64,000 nt of DNA from Xestospongia bergquistia (lineage: Eukaryota > Porifera > Demospongiae > Haplosclerida > Petrosiidae). The notes beneath the pieces were generated by a model. It worked only from the letters and a program-made list of their open reading frames with translations. It ran no database searches and had not been told where the DNA came from. The translations under genes were made by a program, and so were the position numbers. Below, piece after piece: positions 1 through 15,614 of the stretch. The stretch lies in assembly GCA_963965975.1 (NCBI GenBank), contig OZ014424.1:4216001-4280000 (forward strand), read 5' to 3'. Position 1 is the first letter of the stretch; every line of letters begins with the position of its first letter.

Positions 1-6265
<6,265 letters not shown>

Positions 6266-6271
6266 ATCAGA

Positions 6272-7290
6272 ATGAGTTCAAGTGTACAGGATACGTCCTA
6301 TATCATGTATATAAAAGTCTTGGATGCTCTAGAAAAGAATTACCTAGTTCCTCCAGAAAATGTGAGCAAGATAACGATATTCATCAATCCCGTGAGTCTG
6401 CTAATTAATCTATTAAGTATTAGGGGCTTACCTTGTACCACGTGTAATCTTAAGCCATGCCCTTGTATATCAAAAAATAGGAAACACTTTACAATTGTAG
6501 AATGCCCAGAGACATCTTATTAAAGAACTTGACTTGTGTTAAAGGGTCTTGATAAAGAAGGAAAAACCATGGTAACTTGGAGGGAGTACTTTTCACAATA
6601 TCTTCTTTTTTTAGGCAAAAAGATGTTAGCTTTCTATTTTGCAACTACTGTTCATCTAATGTTCATTGATCCTCACAGTTGTCACTTTTGTAGCTGATAC
6701 ATTGTATGGAGTCTAAAATGATATTAATAACAGTCTTGAAGCTTTTAATTAGTTTTTTTAGTCAGTTAACACATAGTATACATGGACGTTCTCAATATAG
6801 AGACAAATGACAATTGTTTCACTCCATTCCTTTTTATAAAAGAATTAAGAGTGATACTAAATCTGATCTGCATAAACTGATGTTGTTACATATCAGGTTG
6901 AGCCTGTATGGTGTAAAACAAATACTCAGAAAATAGGGATACTTATTTTATTTATATACGCAAATTTTTATAGTTGTTTAAACATTTTTAGTTGCAACAG
7001 ATCATAAAAGTGTTTTCTTTTACTCAACTACATAACTAAGTCAAGTCAGTCAAGATATATTTGGCTCAGTAGTCTTTTTCCTTGCCAAACAATTCTCAAT
7101 GTAAATTGTTAGCATCTACAAGTCTCTAATGCTGCATACAATTTTATTCTCTAGTTTCCCAAAGGTTTAGAAAAGATTACAAAAACCAGTGTGTTAATAG
7201 AACAAAATTTGTTCTTGCACAGTTTGTTGAACTTGTGTGATATAGATCAGTGTCGAAGGAAGTTATTGTCTATCAGAAAGGCAAGCATTT
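6272..7290 (+). CDS. possible small two-exon gene, divergent from MROH1
   Basis: Exon 1 would run 6272-6391 (40 codons, ending ...TIFINP before GTGAGT). Exon 2 would run 7155-7290, preceded by TTCTCTAG, and is open in the matching phase for 44 codons (starting FPKGLEKITK) up to TAA. The joined protein would be about 84 residues. No family is recognised and no motif is evident. The start codon is only 6 bp from the MROH1 start codon on the opposite strand, so both could share a bidirectional promoter, or exon 1 could be an internal exon misread as first. The 763-bp intron is unusually long here and could hide another exon. Support is the splice-site and phase agreement only. Confidence 0.3.
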
Positions 7291-7596
7291 AAGTGACAGC
7301 ACTTTTGACAGTTAATAATTTTGTCATCATCTTGTTATTTCCTGATATTCAATTGTGTATGTATACATGTGCTAAAGACAAGTATGTAACAATGATACAA
7401 ATATTAGACATAAAGTTAGGATATACAAACTTCCAAGTATTATGTTGTATACATTATGTATATTTACTGTATGTAGATATATAACATTATCAAATTATAT
7501 AAGTGCATGACATATCAAGTATTAGATAGTAATTTACTATGACTAATAATCTAATAACTGTATGGCTTTATATACCACATCAACCCAACCTTAATC

Positions 7597-8805
7597 ATGG
7601 CTGGTGTCCCAAAATTTATGACTAATGTTTACATCTTATTGCAAGAAAAAACTGGAGAAAAAAGTGGGCAAGAATGTACAATCTTCAAAGGAGAACTTGT
7701 TGTAGATATTCAAGGATCTTTAAACTACCATCTCTATTCTATTCCTGATGTCACCTTGTATCTTGAACGTACTGATATCTCCTCACCTTTAGAAGAAACT
7801 GAACTAAACTATCTATTAGCTGTACAACCATCTAGTGTACGTCTAGAACAATATCAGAGTAACAGGAAGGAAGAGATAATGGGATTAAAAGTTGGAGATG
7901 TGGTTATGTTCATGCTAGACCAGAGTCACTTGTTATTTACTCGTGGCATGATTCATTATATTGGATGTCTTGATGGTTATAAAGGGATCCATTTTGGGAT
8001 TGAGATACTGGTAAGTATATTAAATATAACAGTTCACTGTAACATGTTTATCTACTTTATATAGGATGATCAGTATCGTGGTAGAGGTACTACTGATGGT
8101 GGACCTCACTTCTATTGTGATGTCAACAATGCTGTATATGTAGCTATGGATAAAATAGTACAAAAGTCTCACCTTCAAGATTCAATTCCACAAAAACCTG
8201 TCACAAATCTTTTCCTTAAAGTACGTTCAAATACCTGGAGTTCATACTTTAGTTCAGCTTCTGACAAAGTATTCCCGATGAAAGATAAGGTAGTTCCTTT
8301 GACTGAAATTAAAGCTGATGAGAGAGAGTTCAATAGGCATCAAAATGGTATAGAAACACTTGATACACGTCATGGTGATGACACTCATTTTAACAACAAT
8401 AAGCTGGAGATTCAATCTGAGGATGACGTCACTATATCATCATGTAATAGTGAAGGAACATTCACACTAGATCATGTAAAAGCTCTCAATGTTGAAAAGA
8501 AAAAAAGAATGAAGTGCTTTCAAGAAATTGAAAATATTCCATCTGAGTTAGGGAAACAAAACCATGAACTGAATAACTGGCTTAGCATCAGTTTTGATCA
8601 ACTGTCTGATGGTTATCAGGAGTTGTGGAAAAAGCGAGAGGAAGAAATGGTTGAGAAGAAAAAGATGCAAAATGAACTTTGTTCACAAAAAGAAAAACTT
8701 CAGAAGCAACAAGAAATGTTGGAGCAGATTAAAAAAAAGCTTCAGGCAAAAGAGGAAGAGAACAATTTTCTACAACAGAAGATTGCTGCAATAAATCTCT
8801 GTTAA
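7597..8805 (+). CDS. CAP-Gly-like/coiled-coil protein, duplicate that lost its kinase domain
   Basis: Exon 1 7597-8010, intron 8011-8064 (GTAAGT...TATAG), exon 2 8065-8805; 384 residues. Residues about 98-175 resemble a CAP-Gly module (LKVGDVVMF, HYIGCLDGYKGIHFGIE, then GRGTTDGG), a fold that binds EEY/F-type tails or microtubule partners. A Ser/Asp-rich linker and a strongly charged coiled coil (about residues 300-383) follow. The paralogue at 9506 is colinear to this point and then continues into a kinase; here a stop codon (8803-8805) closes the frame just after the coiled coil. A remnant of the kinase C-terminus survives near 9215-9300, so the kinase was deleted rather than never present. 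It may act as a kinase-free partner or be decaying. The open frame and spliceable intron argue for a working gene. Confidence 0.65.
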
Positions 8806-9505
8806 AACAGATTTGTCATTTTAATCAACTCACAGTCAGACTCACTTAGGTTGCATGGATGCCTACATATTATATCAAGAGTGTTTTTTGATTACTAATT
8901 ACTATGGAATTTGACAATGTTGTTTAACATAAATGACTTTACAAGGAGATGCATATGCTAGTATGACTGTCCTATTATGATTCCACAGTAGACCTCACAC
9001 ACAGGCTTATATAGTAGCCATTCTATAGCACCAGGAGCATTCCATGAAAATTCTATGGAGTGCTTCTGTGTGATTCAATTAGTATCAAAAACCTCAAACT
9101 CTTAAAATGGAAGTTTTAGCTTACTTTCTCCTGTGTTAAGTTATAACTTGTCATTTTCCATGCCCTGACATTTTCCAGAATATATTGAAACAACTTTGTT
9201 CTAAATTTCCTCGATTTAATTGTCTCCTGTATTGAAGAAGACCCTGTTATTTGTCCAACAATGAAAGCCATTTTTCAGCAGCTAGACAATATACAGGATT
9301 AGTATATCAGTAGCTATGGTATTAGTTTTCTACTGTGTGAATTCAAATGACTTATATATATATATATATTTCTATTCTCAAAAGATGAACAACTCTATTC
9401 TACACGTGAATGATAACTTCCTGTTTTATAACAAGTACTCTTTCTACTTTTATTAGTGTATAATAACTATTTTGTATGACTTCTTACTAACCTCACATAG
9501 TCAAA
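8806..9505. other. spacer with kinase C-terminal remnant
   Basis: Mostly non-coding. At about 9215-9300 the plus strand reads EEDPVICPTMKAIFQQLDN, aligning with the end of the kinase of the downstream paralogue (KDPDIRPTMKEVIQQLDN). This marks where the lost kinase domain of the 7597 gene used to end. A short TA run lies at 9353-9370. Confidence 0.6.
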
Positions 9506-11507
9506 ATGGCTATTAGATTTATAACCAATACTTGCATTTTATTGCAAGAGAAAACTGGAGAAAGACAAGGCCAACAGTTGCAACATAGAATCTTCAAAGG
9601 AGAACTTGTCACAGAAAATCAAAGACATCCTAATTATTGTCTCTATACTGATCCTGATGTCACTTTGTGTCTTGAACATACAGATATCTCACCTTTAGAA
9701 GAAACTGAACTAAACTATCTATTAGCAGTACAATCACCTAGTGTACGTCTAGAACAATATCAGAGTAACAAGAAGGAAGAGATAATGGGATTAAAAGTTG
9801 GAGATGTGGTTATGTTCAACCTAGACTCGTTATTAATTACTCGTGGTATAATACATTATATTGGATGTCTTGATGGTTATAATGGGATCCATTTTGGGAT
9901 TGAGATACTGGTAAGTATATTAAATATAACAGTTCACTGTAATATGTTTATCTGCTAATATATAGGATGATCAGTATCGTGGTAGAGGTACTACTGATGG
10001 TAGACCTCACTTCCATTGTGATGTGAACAATGCTGTATATGTAGCTATGGATAAAATAGTACAAAAGTCTCACCTTCAAGATTCAATTCCACAAAAACCA
10101 GTTACAAATATTCTTCGTACAACACGTTCAAATACCTGGAGTTCATACCTTAGACAAGCTTTTGACAAAGTTTTCCAGGTGATAGACAGTGAAGACCCTT
10201 CGACTGAAAATGATGCTAACAAGGGAGAGTTCAATAGTCATCAAAACGGTGTAGAAACACTTGATGGCTATCACAATCATTATAGCAATAAGTCAGAGAG
10301 GCAATCTGAGGATGACATCACTAGATCATCATGTCACAGTGAAGGAAAATTCACACTCAATCATTTAAAAGGTCTCAACATTGAAAAGCAAGAGAGAATG
10401 AAGGACTTTCAAGAAATTGAAAACAGTCCATCTGATTTAGAAAAACAAAACTACGAATTGATTAACTGGCTTAGCACTAATTTTAATCAACTGTCTGTTG
10501 GTTATCAGGAGTTATGGAAAAAGCGAGAGGAAGAAGTGGCCGAGAAGAAAAAAATGCAAAATGAACTTTGTTCACTGAAAGAAGAACTTCAGAAGCAACA
10601 AGAAATGTCAGAGCAGATTAAAATAAAGCTTCAGACGAAAGAAGAAGAGAACAACATTCTTCAACAGAAGATTGCTACAATAGATAACAGCTGGAAAGTA
10701 AGTTTTGAGAAGCTTGTTTATACCAGAGAAACACTTGGCAGTGGTGCTTGGGGAGCTATAAGGGTTGCTATATATCAAGAGTCGAGAGTAGCTGTGAAGC
10801 AGATTCATGACCTCATTATAACTGAAGATAATCAAGAAGCAACTCTTGAATTAATACATCGTGAGATCAACATAATGGCACAGCTACGTCATCCTAATCT
10901 CCTCCAGTTTATTGGTGCTGTATTAGATGATCCATCTGGTAATCCTATGATTATTACTGAAATTATGGATACATCATTACGTAGAGCTTATGAAACTAAA
11001 CAACTCACCTCTGATCCATCCTATGAGTCTGTCTTGTTGACTATAATGCGTGATGTAGCAGTAGGTCTAAACTACTTACATTGTCTACCTGATCCTATTA
11101 TCCATCGTGATGTTAGTAGTGCCAATGTCCTCCTAGAATCGAAAGGTCCTCAAAAATGGAAGACTAAGGTCTCTGACTTTGGCTCTGCTAATAAAGCTCG
11201 CCAAGCATTTACCCATGGTACAGGTGCCCTCGTATATAGTGCACCTGAGTCTATACCAAGTGTACATTTAGATGATGCCCAAATGGTACTAACAACAAAA
11301 ATGGATGTTTATAGCTATGGTATTCTCCTTTGTGAAGTTATCAATTGTCGTTTTCCAGATCCTCCCCTTTTTCAAGAGATGCTTGAACATGTCCATTCTA
11401 GATCTCCTCATCTTAATGATTTAATTATCTCTTGTATTCAGAAAGACCCTGATATCCGCCCAACTATGAAAGAAGTAATTCAACAGCTGGATAATAATAA
11501 TAATTAG
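9506..11507 (+). CDS. CAP-Gly-like/coiled-coil protein kinase (TKL-like)
   Basis: Exon 1 9506-9910, intron 9911-9965, exon 2 9966-11507; 648 residues. Order: unique N-terminus, CAP-Gly-like module (about 96-170, GLKVGDVV ... GRGTTDG), polar linker, coiled coil (about 298-380), protein kinase (about 380-645). All catalytic signatures are present: glycine loop GSGAWG (393-398), VAVK lysine (413), alpha-C glutamate in HREI (435), HRD with Asn in the loop (HRDVSSANVLL, 515-), DFG (539-541), APE (561-563). The HRDVSSAN and PNLLQFIGAV signatures suggest the tyrosine-kinase-like group. It should phosphorylate Ser/Thr (or dual) substrates, with the CAP-Gly and coiled coil giving localisation and dimerisation. 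The intron position is identical to that of the upstream duplicate. Confidence 0.82.
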
Positions 11508-11770
11508 AGTAATGTTGTGTGTATATAACAAAAAATGTTTACTATCATTTGCAATCTATCCTGTTTTATTGTGTTTAGTGAGTACAAGCTGTGCGTAATC
11601 CCTGTTTTGTCAATGTAATATGTCAACAGAAGTTACTGTCAACTTTTATTATGAAGAAAATAAATTATATGTAATGATAATACTTGTAGTTACTTAGATT
11701 TAGTGATGCAATAGCACTATCAAACTGATCATGAACTCCAATTGATTCTAAGTTGTATGTGTAGTCTATA

Positions 11771-11980
11771 TATGTTACAGTAAGATTGTGTATATAGGGA
11801 TTTTGCAAAATCCTGAAAGTTTGTAAAATCACTTTTTCACTTAGGAACTTAATAAAACCCTAAAACCTAGACAATAACCTGAAGTCCCTAAGTGAAAAAG
11901 TATGTGAAAAGTGATTTTACAAACTCCCTGAAAGTTTCAGGGATTTTGCAAAATCCCTATATACACAATGTTATTGTAAC

Positions 11981-11983
<3 letters not shown>
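11771..11983. mobile_element. MITE-like inverted-repeat element
   Basis: Left arm from about 11774 and right arm to about 11980 are inverted copies of each other over roughly 90 bp. Shared blocks include GTTACA-TAA-ATTGTGTATATAGGG, TTTTGCAAAATCC and GTAAAATCACTTTT, separated by a short centre near 11860-11880. TA dinucleotides flank both ends, fitting a TA target site. There is no coding capacity, so it would depend on a transposase elsewhere. Confidence 0.7.
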
Positions 11984-12021
<38 letters not shown>

Positions 12022-12042
12022 CACACACGTATATATATATAC
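11982..12042. repeat. TA/CA microsatellite
   Basis: (TA)n run followed by ACACACAC and a second TA run, immediately right of the inverted-repeat element. It is probably an expansion of the TA target. Confidence 0.85.
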
Positions 12043-12079
12043 AAATCCAACAAGTTGATGTGTCCAATAAATGGTATAT

Positions 12080-12261
12080 GTACCATCTTATCATAGACAA
12101 GCTGCAAAATGGATTTCTGTGGAACAATATGTTTTATCCTGACAGCAGGATGTTTACTAGAATCATTTCCACATCATTTCTAAAAGTACAATCAAAAATG
12201 AAAGTTATGTGTATTAATAAAGAAAAGATCAAATGTTAAGATAAATTTGTTGAAGATATAA
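12080..12261. other. diverged copy of the block-C spacer
   Basis: The stretch from about 12145 to 12245 is a diverged copy of 14866-14990 (shared GATGTTTACT-GAATC and AAGAGATCAAATGTCAAGAT-like blocks). The older rearranged copy of block C therefore begins around here. Confidence 0.5.
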
Positions 12262-12920
12262 TATCTATAAGTACATAGTAAATAGTTCACAATCTCCAAT
12301 CTAACTCCACCCACTTTGTATAAATAAAATTGGTATTATACATATTATACTAAATGAACCTCGACATGTTTTAATAATGTGGAATTTGACAACAGAGAAA
12401 CATCTATAAAACATATATGTAAGAAGATAGCATTAAATATCTACTTACCTGATGGACACTCTGATTGATAGAGATTGTAAGTTTCAATATATAAATAAAA
12501 CATTACTATCATAACAGATACAATATCAATATTTAATGGAAGATCAATAATCTGCCTACAAAATTTATTTCATAAGTTAATTGAGCTACTTCAAACAGAT
12601 TTAATACATACCAAAATGAGTAGATAGCAATGACTGATCCTTTAATAATCAGTGATATGTCTTCCACTTCATTGTTAAAGATTATTAAACAATATGTATC
12701 TATAAAAAGGAGAACAAAAGTATTGACAACACAATAAATCTAAACAATCTATATACTTGTGGAAATATTATAGAAATCGTTATTAGAGGATTTTTGTTAG
12801 AATCTTATCTTTAAATTTACATATCTAGGTTTATGGCTGACATGAATATAAGTTCATATAGATGCTGGAACCAAAATACTGACAATACAGTAGTATCATC
12901 ACTTATACTTACTTGGTTTC
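12262..12920 (-). pseudogene. SPIDR: SPIDR-like gene fragment (exons 7 and 8 only)
   Basis: Minus-strand copy of the SPIDR exons found complete at 16426-16669. The exon ending in the CPSG-type codons lies about 12461-12566 and the exon reading CLIIFN-EVEDISLIIKGSV lies about 12612-12699. Upstream exons are absent: at about 12925, inside the next exon, the sequence switches to a plus-strand methyltransferase fragment. It is a breakpoint-bounded remnant with no start codon. Confidence 0.65.
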
Positions 12921-12924
12921 AATT

Positions 12925-13260
12925 TGAAAGGAATTATAGAGGCAAAGGAAAAGATGAAGTTTTAAGACGTCTTGTAAAAAGAGTTATACCTTGTGATATA
13001 TTACATGATCCTCCTCTTCTAGTTCCTGGATATGAGGGACCACATGACATTGTCTTTTCTAGTCTATGTTCAGTTTGCGCATGTACTACTCATGAAGAGT
13101 ATAGTCAAGCTATTGGTCAACTAACAAAGTACCTTAAACCAGGTGGAAAACTAATTCTTCAGAGTGTCCAGGCACTTGAAACTCAGAGTACCACTATTAT
13201 TACAGTGGATCAGAGAAATTCTTTGCTATAAGTATGACTCCAGTGTTTCTTACTTTCACA
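12925..13260 (+). pseudogene. methyltransferase C-terminal fragment (NNMT-like)
   Basis: Homology to the family starts at the GKGKDEVLRRLVK region (residue about 116 of the full proteins) and continues through DPPLLVPGYEGPHDIVFSSLC and KYLKPGGKLILQS. A frame change follows: the reading frame stops at 13229-13231, while the homologous GSEKFFAL-like segment continues out of frame. The SAM-binding N-terminal half is missing, so it cannot be an active enzyme. It is fused to the SPIDR remnant of the opposite strand. Confidence 0.8.
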
Positions 13261-13441
13261 TTGACTAAGAGAGACAAGTTTTTAGTGAAGAAGACAGACA
13301 GTTCACGAGTTATAAACTAAATGGATATCATAAGTAGCTGTTTTAGTAGTACTGTTTTCTCGATTGTCATTTCTGTAAATAAAGTATACATTAAGTGAAA
13401 TTTAGGTTTTTCAATATTAACACTTATTAAGTATAGTTTTA

Positions 13442-13530
13442 TTACGTCATATTGATAACGTGATCAGGCTCGCCCCACTAAATTGTTATATTATAGTTAG
13501 TATTCAATAGTTTATAAAATAATAACTCAA
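13442..13530 (+). promoter_or_regulatory. conserved methyltransferase promoter with CRE-like site
   Basis: TTACGTCAT at 13442-13450 (CRE/ATF-like core ACGTCA), GATCAGGCTCGCCCC at 13462-13476, then a TAGTTAGTATT and TTTATAAAA leader right before ATG 13532. The same order recurs before other members, so it is the best candidate proximal promoter. Confidence 0.6.
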
Positions 13531-13531
13531 A

Positions 13532-14341
13532 ATGGCTACTGACAAAAAAGAGGACTACATGGACTATGATCGTTTTGATCCTCTTCTGTACATCAAGAAT
13601 AAGTATGCAACAGTAAATAATTGGAATTCTCAACCATTGAAACTATTACACAATATATTCCAGTCTTATGGTTCCACTCCTGCTGGATTGAAGGTGCTTG
13701 ATTTTGGATGTGGCCCTGTACCAATATATCAATGTAGTTCGCCACTACATGCATCAGAGATAGTGTTTGCTGAATATACTGAAAAAAATCGAAATACTCT
13801 CCAAATGTGGCTTGACAATGACCTGAATGCACCAGATTTCACAGCACTATTCAAGTATGTTGTACAAGATTTAGAAGGCAAAGGAGAAGAGGAAGTTGTA
13901 AAGAGACAGAATGACTTAAGGCATCTTGTAAAAGGAGTTATACCTTGTGATGTATTATGTGATCCTCCTCTTTTAGTTCCTGGATATGAAGGACCATATG
14001 ACATTATTTTATCCAGTCTATGTTTAACTGCTGCTTGTACTACACATGAAGAATATAGTCAATCTATAAGTCGACTAACAAAGTACCTTAAACCAGGTGG
14101 AAAACTAATTCTTCAGGATATGCGGCCACTGGAAAACTTAGAGTGCCATTATTATTCTGTTGGATCAGAGAAATTCTTTGCTCTGAGTGTGACTCACGAG
14201 TTTGTTAATTCTGCTTTGAGTGAAAACGGATATAAGGATATTAGTATTACTGTTCAACATTGTGAACTTACTTCAGGCAGTGGTTCAGTTGTACATGTTG
14301 TTACAGCTTTTACAGTTGCGACTAAAAATGATGTTTACTAG
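13532..14341 (+). CDS. SAM-dependent methyltransferase, NNMT/PNMT/TEMT family, copy a1
   Basis: Intact single exon, 269 residues, near the usual 260-290 of the family. It should transfer a methyl group from S-adenosylmethionine to a small amine-type acceptor (nicotinamide, indole-amine or thioether in characterised relatives); the substrate here is unknown. Visible landmarks: FDPLLYIKNKY (15-25), SAM motif I VLDFGCGP (55-62), motif-II-like AEYTE (80-84), SSLCLTAAC (161-169), KPGGKLILQD (187-196), YYSVGSEKFF (207-216), ENGYKDI (231-237) and C-terminal TVATK. Start chosen at ATGGCTACTGAC, conserved in the array. It carries Asp at the LILQD position and Thr in SSLCLT, and an unusual C-terminal NDVY tail in place of KK. 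It is the counterpart of the copy at 44496. Cytosolic: no signal peptide or membrane segment. Confidence 0.9.
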   Translation: MATDKKEDYMDYDRFDPLLYIKNKYATVNNWNSQPLKLLHNIFQSYGSTPAGLKVLDFGCGPVPIYQCSSPLHASEIVFAEYTEKNRNTLQMWLDNDLNAPDFTALFKYVVQDLEGKGEEEVVKRQNDLRHLVKGVIPCDVLCDPPLLVPGYEGPYDIILSSLCLTAACTTHEEYSQSISRLTKYLKPGGKLILQDMRPLENLECHYYSVGSEKFFALSVTHEFVNSALSENGYKDISITVQHCELTSGSGSVVHVVTAFTVATKNDVY

Positions 14342-14440
14342 GATGACTGTATGCTTTAAACTTTAAATTTATTGAACTAAAATAAATAATTTCAAGTTAA
14401 ATATCATGTACAATTATTGTTTATGATCATATTCGTAATT
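14342..14440. other. 3' flank of copy a1
   Basis: Conserved family 3' module (ATGTACAATTATTG) with AATAAA-type polyadenylation candidates. Confidence 0.5.
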
Positions 14441-14850
14441 TTAATAAAACATTATCGATTGTATTATATGTATCACCACTAGTAGTTGCGTTAATAATAG
14501 ATCAGAAAAAATCATTGAAATTGGCATATCTGCTGAGTATATATCTGAAACTCTTTGTGTATTGAAAGAGTTTGAGGCATCAAGGAAGGTATCAGCCAGT
14601 TAATTTATATTAGCCCAGAGTCATTACTAAATAACAGGCAGTGGAGAGATGTACTACTAAGTCGAGTTTTCACAGATAATCTTGTTTGTGATGAAGCACA
14701 TTGTGTTCCAATATGGTAAGTAATATGGTGTCAAGTTAACATGATAATTATTGGTGTTGACATATCCTAGAGTTGGAGAAGTTAAATTAGAAGCTTTGTT
14801 CCACCAACTGTGCATGTCAAGGCTTTGACTGCAACTACTTTTGCTTGCGA
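14440..14850 (+). pseudogene. RecQ-like helicase remnant 1
   Basis: Decayed plus-strand fragments: an LSIVLYVSPLV-like piece (about 14454-14490), a Q-K-K-SLKLAY piece, NRQWRDVLLSRVFTDNLVCDEAHCVP (about 14635-14710, with the DEAH motif joined to its context by a small deletion), and PPTVHVKALTATTF (about 14798-14845, motif III). The order matches RecQ-type ATP-dependent DNA helicases. The Walker A region is absent from this copy. Numerous stops make it non-functional. Confidence 0.6.
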
Positions 14851-15614
14851 GAAGGTTTGGGGACGAGACTAGATGTTTACTTGAATCTCTTTCCATATGA
14901 TTTCTAAAATTATAACCAAAGACAAAACTTATGTATATCAATAAATTAAAGAAGAGATCAAATGTCAAGATCAATGTGTCAGAGATCTATCAATATGGTA
15001 AATGGATATTTCCAGAAATGAAGAATCTGCTATAGAATATCTAAGTTGTTCAGCTTGGATCATGAATCTTGAAGAAAAGAGAAGATATAAGTGCTTCTCT
15101 GCAGTGCAACATACACTGAAGCTTACCCAGTAACTATCACTTTCTGTTTGTAGAATAAAGCAATGTGTAGCAGCCATCTTTGAAGATGTCAGATCTTTGC
15201 TTTGATGTGATTGTGACTAGAATATGGATATCAACATTAGTTGAAACCTTTTGAAATGATTACCTGATCATAATTGATATTCAATAATGAAATAGATTGG
15301 AATAAATTTGGTTTTCTAATAAAAAGGAAAGATATAATAAGGTAATAATTTCGAAATGAAATGATGTGAGAAGGAGGGGCTGGCTACACGAGACTAGGTA
15401 ACAAGGTGTACAATGGGTGGTTCTTGGTGTAACTTGACAATGATGACGTCAACATGACATGACATAGTGATGTCATCATACTATGATGACATAGTCTAAA
15501 CCATTCATTTAAACTAGCATTTTAAACCCTATGACACAAGTGATGTCATCATCATAGCACAAGTTACATCAAGAAGCACCCATACAACTTTAATAGCTAT
15601 CTTATAGTTCTTAC
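14851..15614. other. block-C spacer without a convincing gene
   Basis: Present almost unchanged in block C2 (46485-47230). Minus-strand ORFs of 68 and 105 codons occur here in both copies but have no recognisable domain. A cluster of TGATGTCATCA-type palindromes, including a hairpin with 11-bp arms at 15470-15492, lies near 15440-15560. Confidence 0.5.

Noticed and set aside
14657..15177. Minus-strand ORFs of 105 and 68 codons, duplicated at 46277-46797
   Set aside because: Conserved only through the recent block duplication; no recognised family, and they overlap helicase debris read on the other strand.
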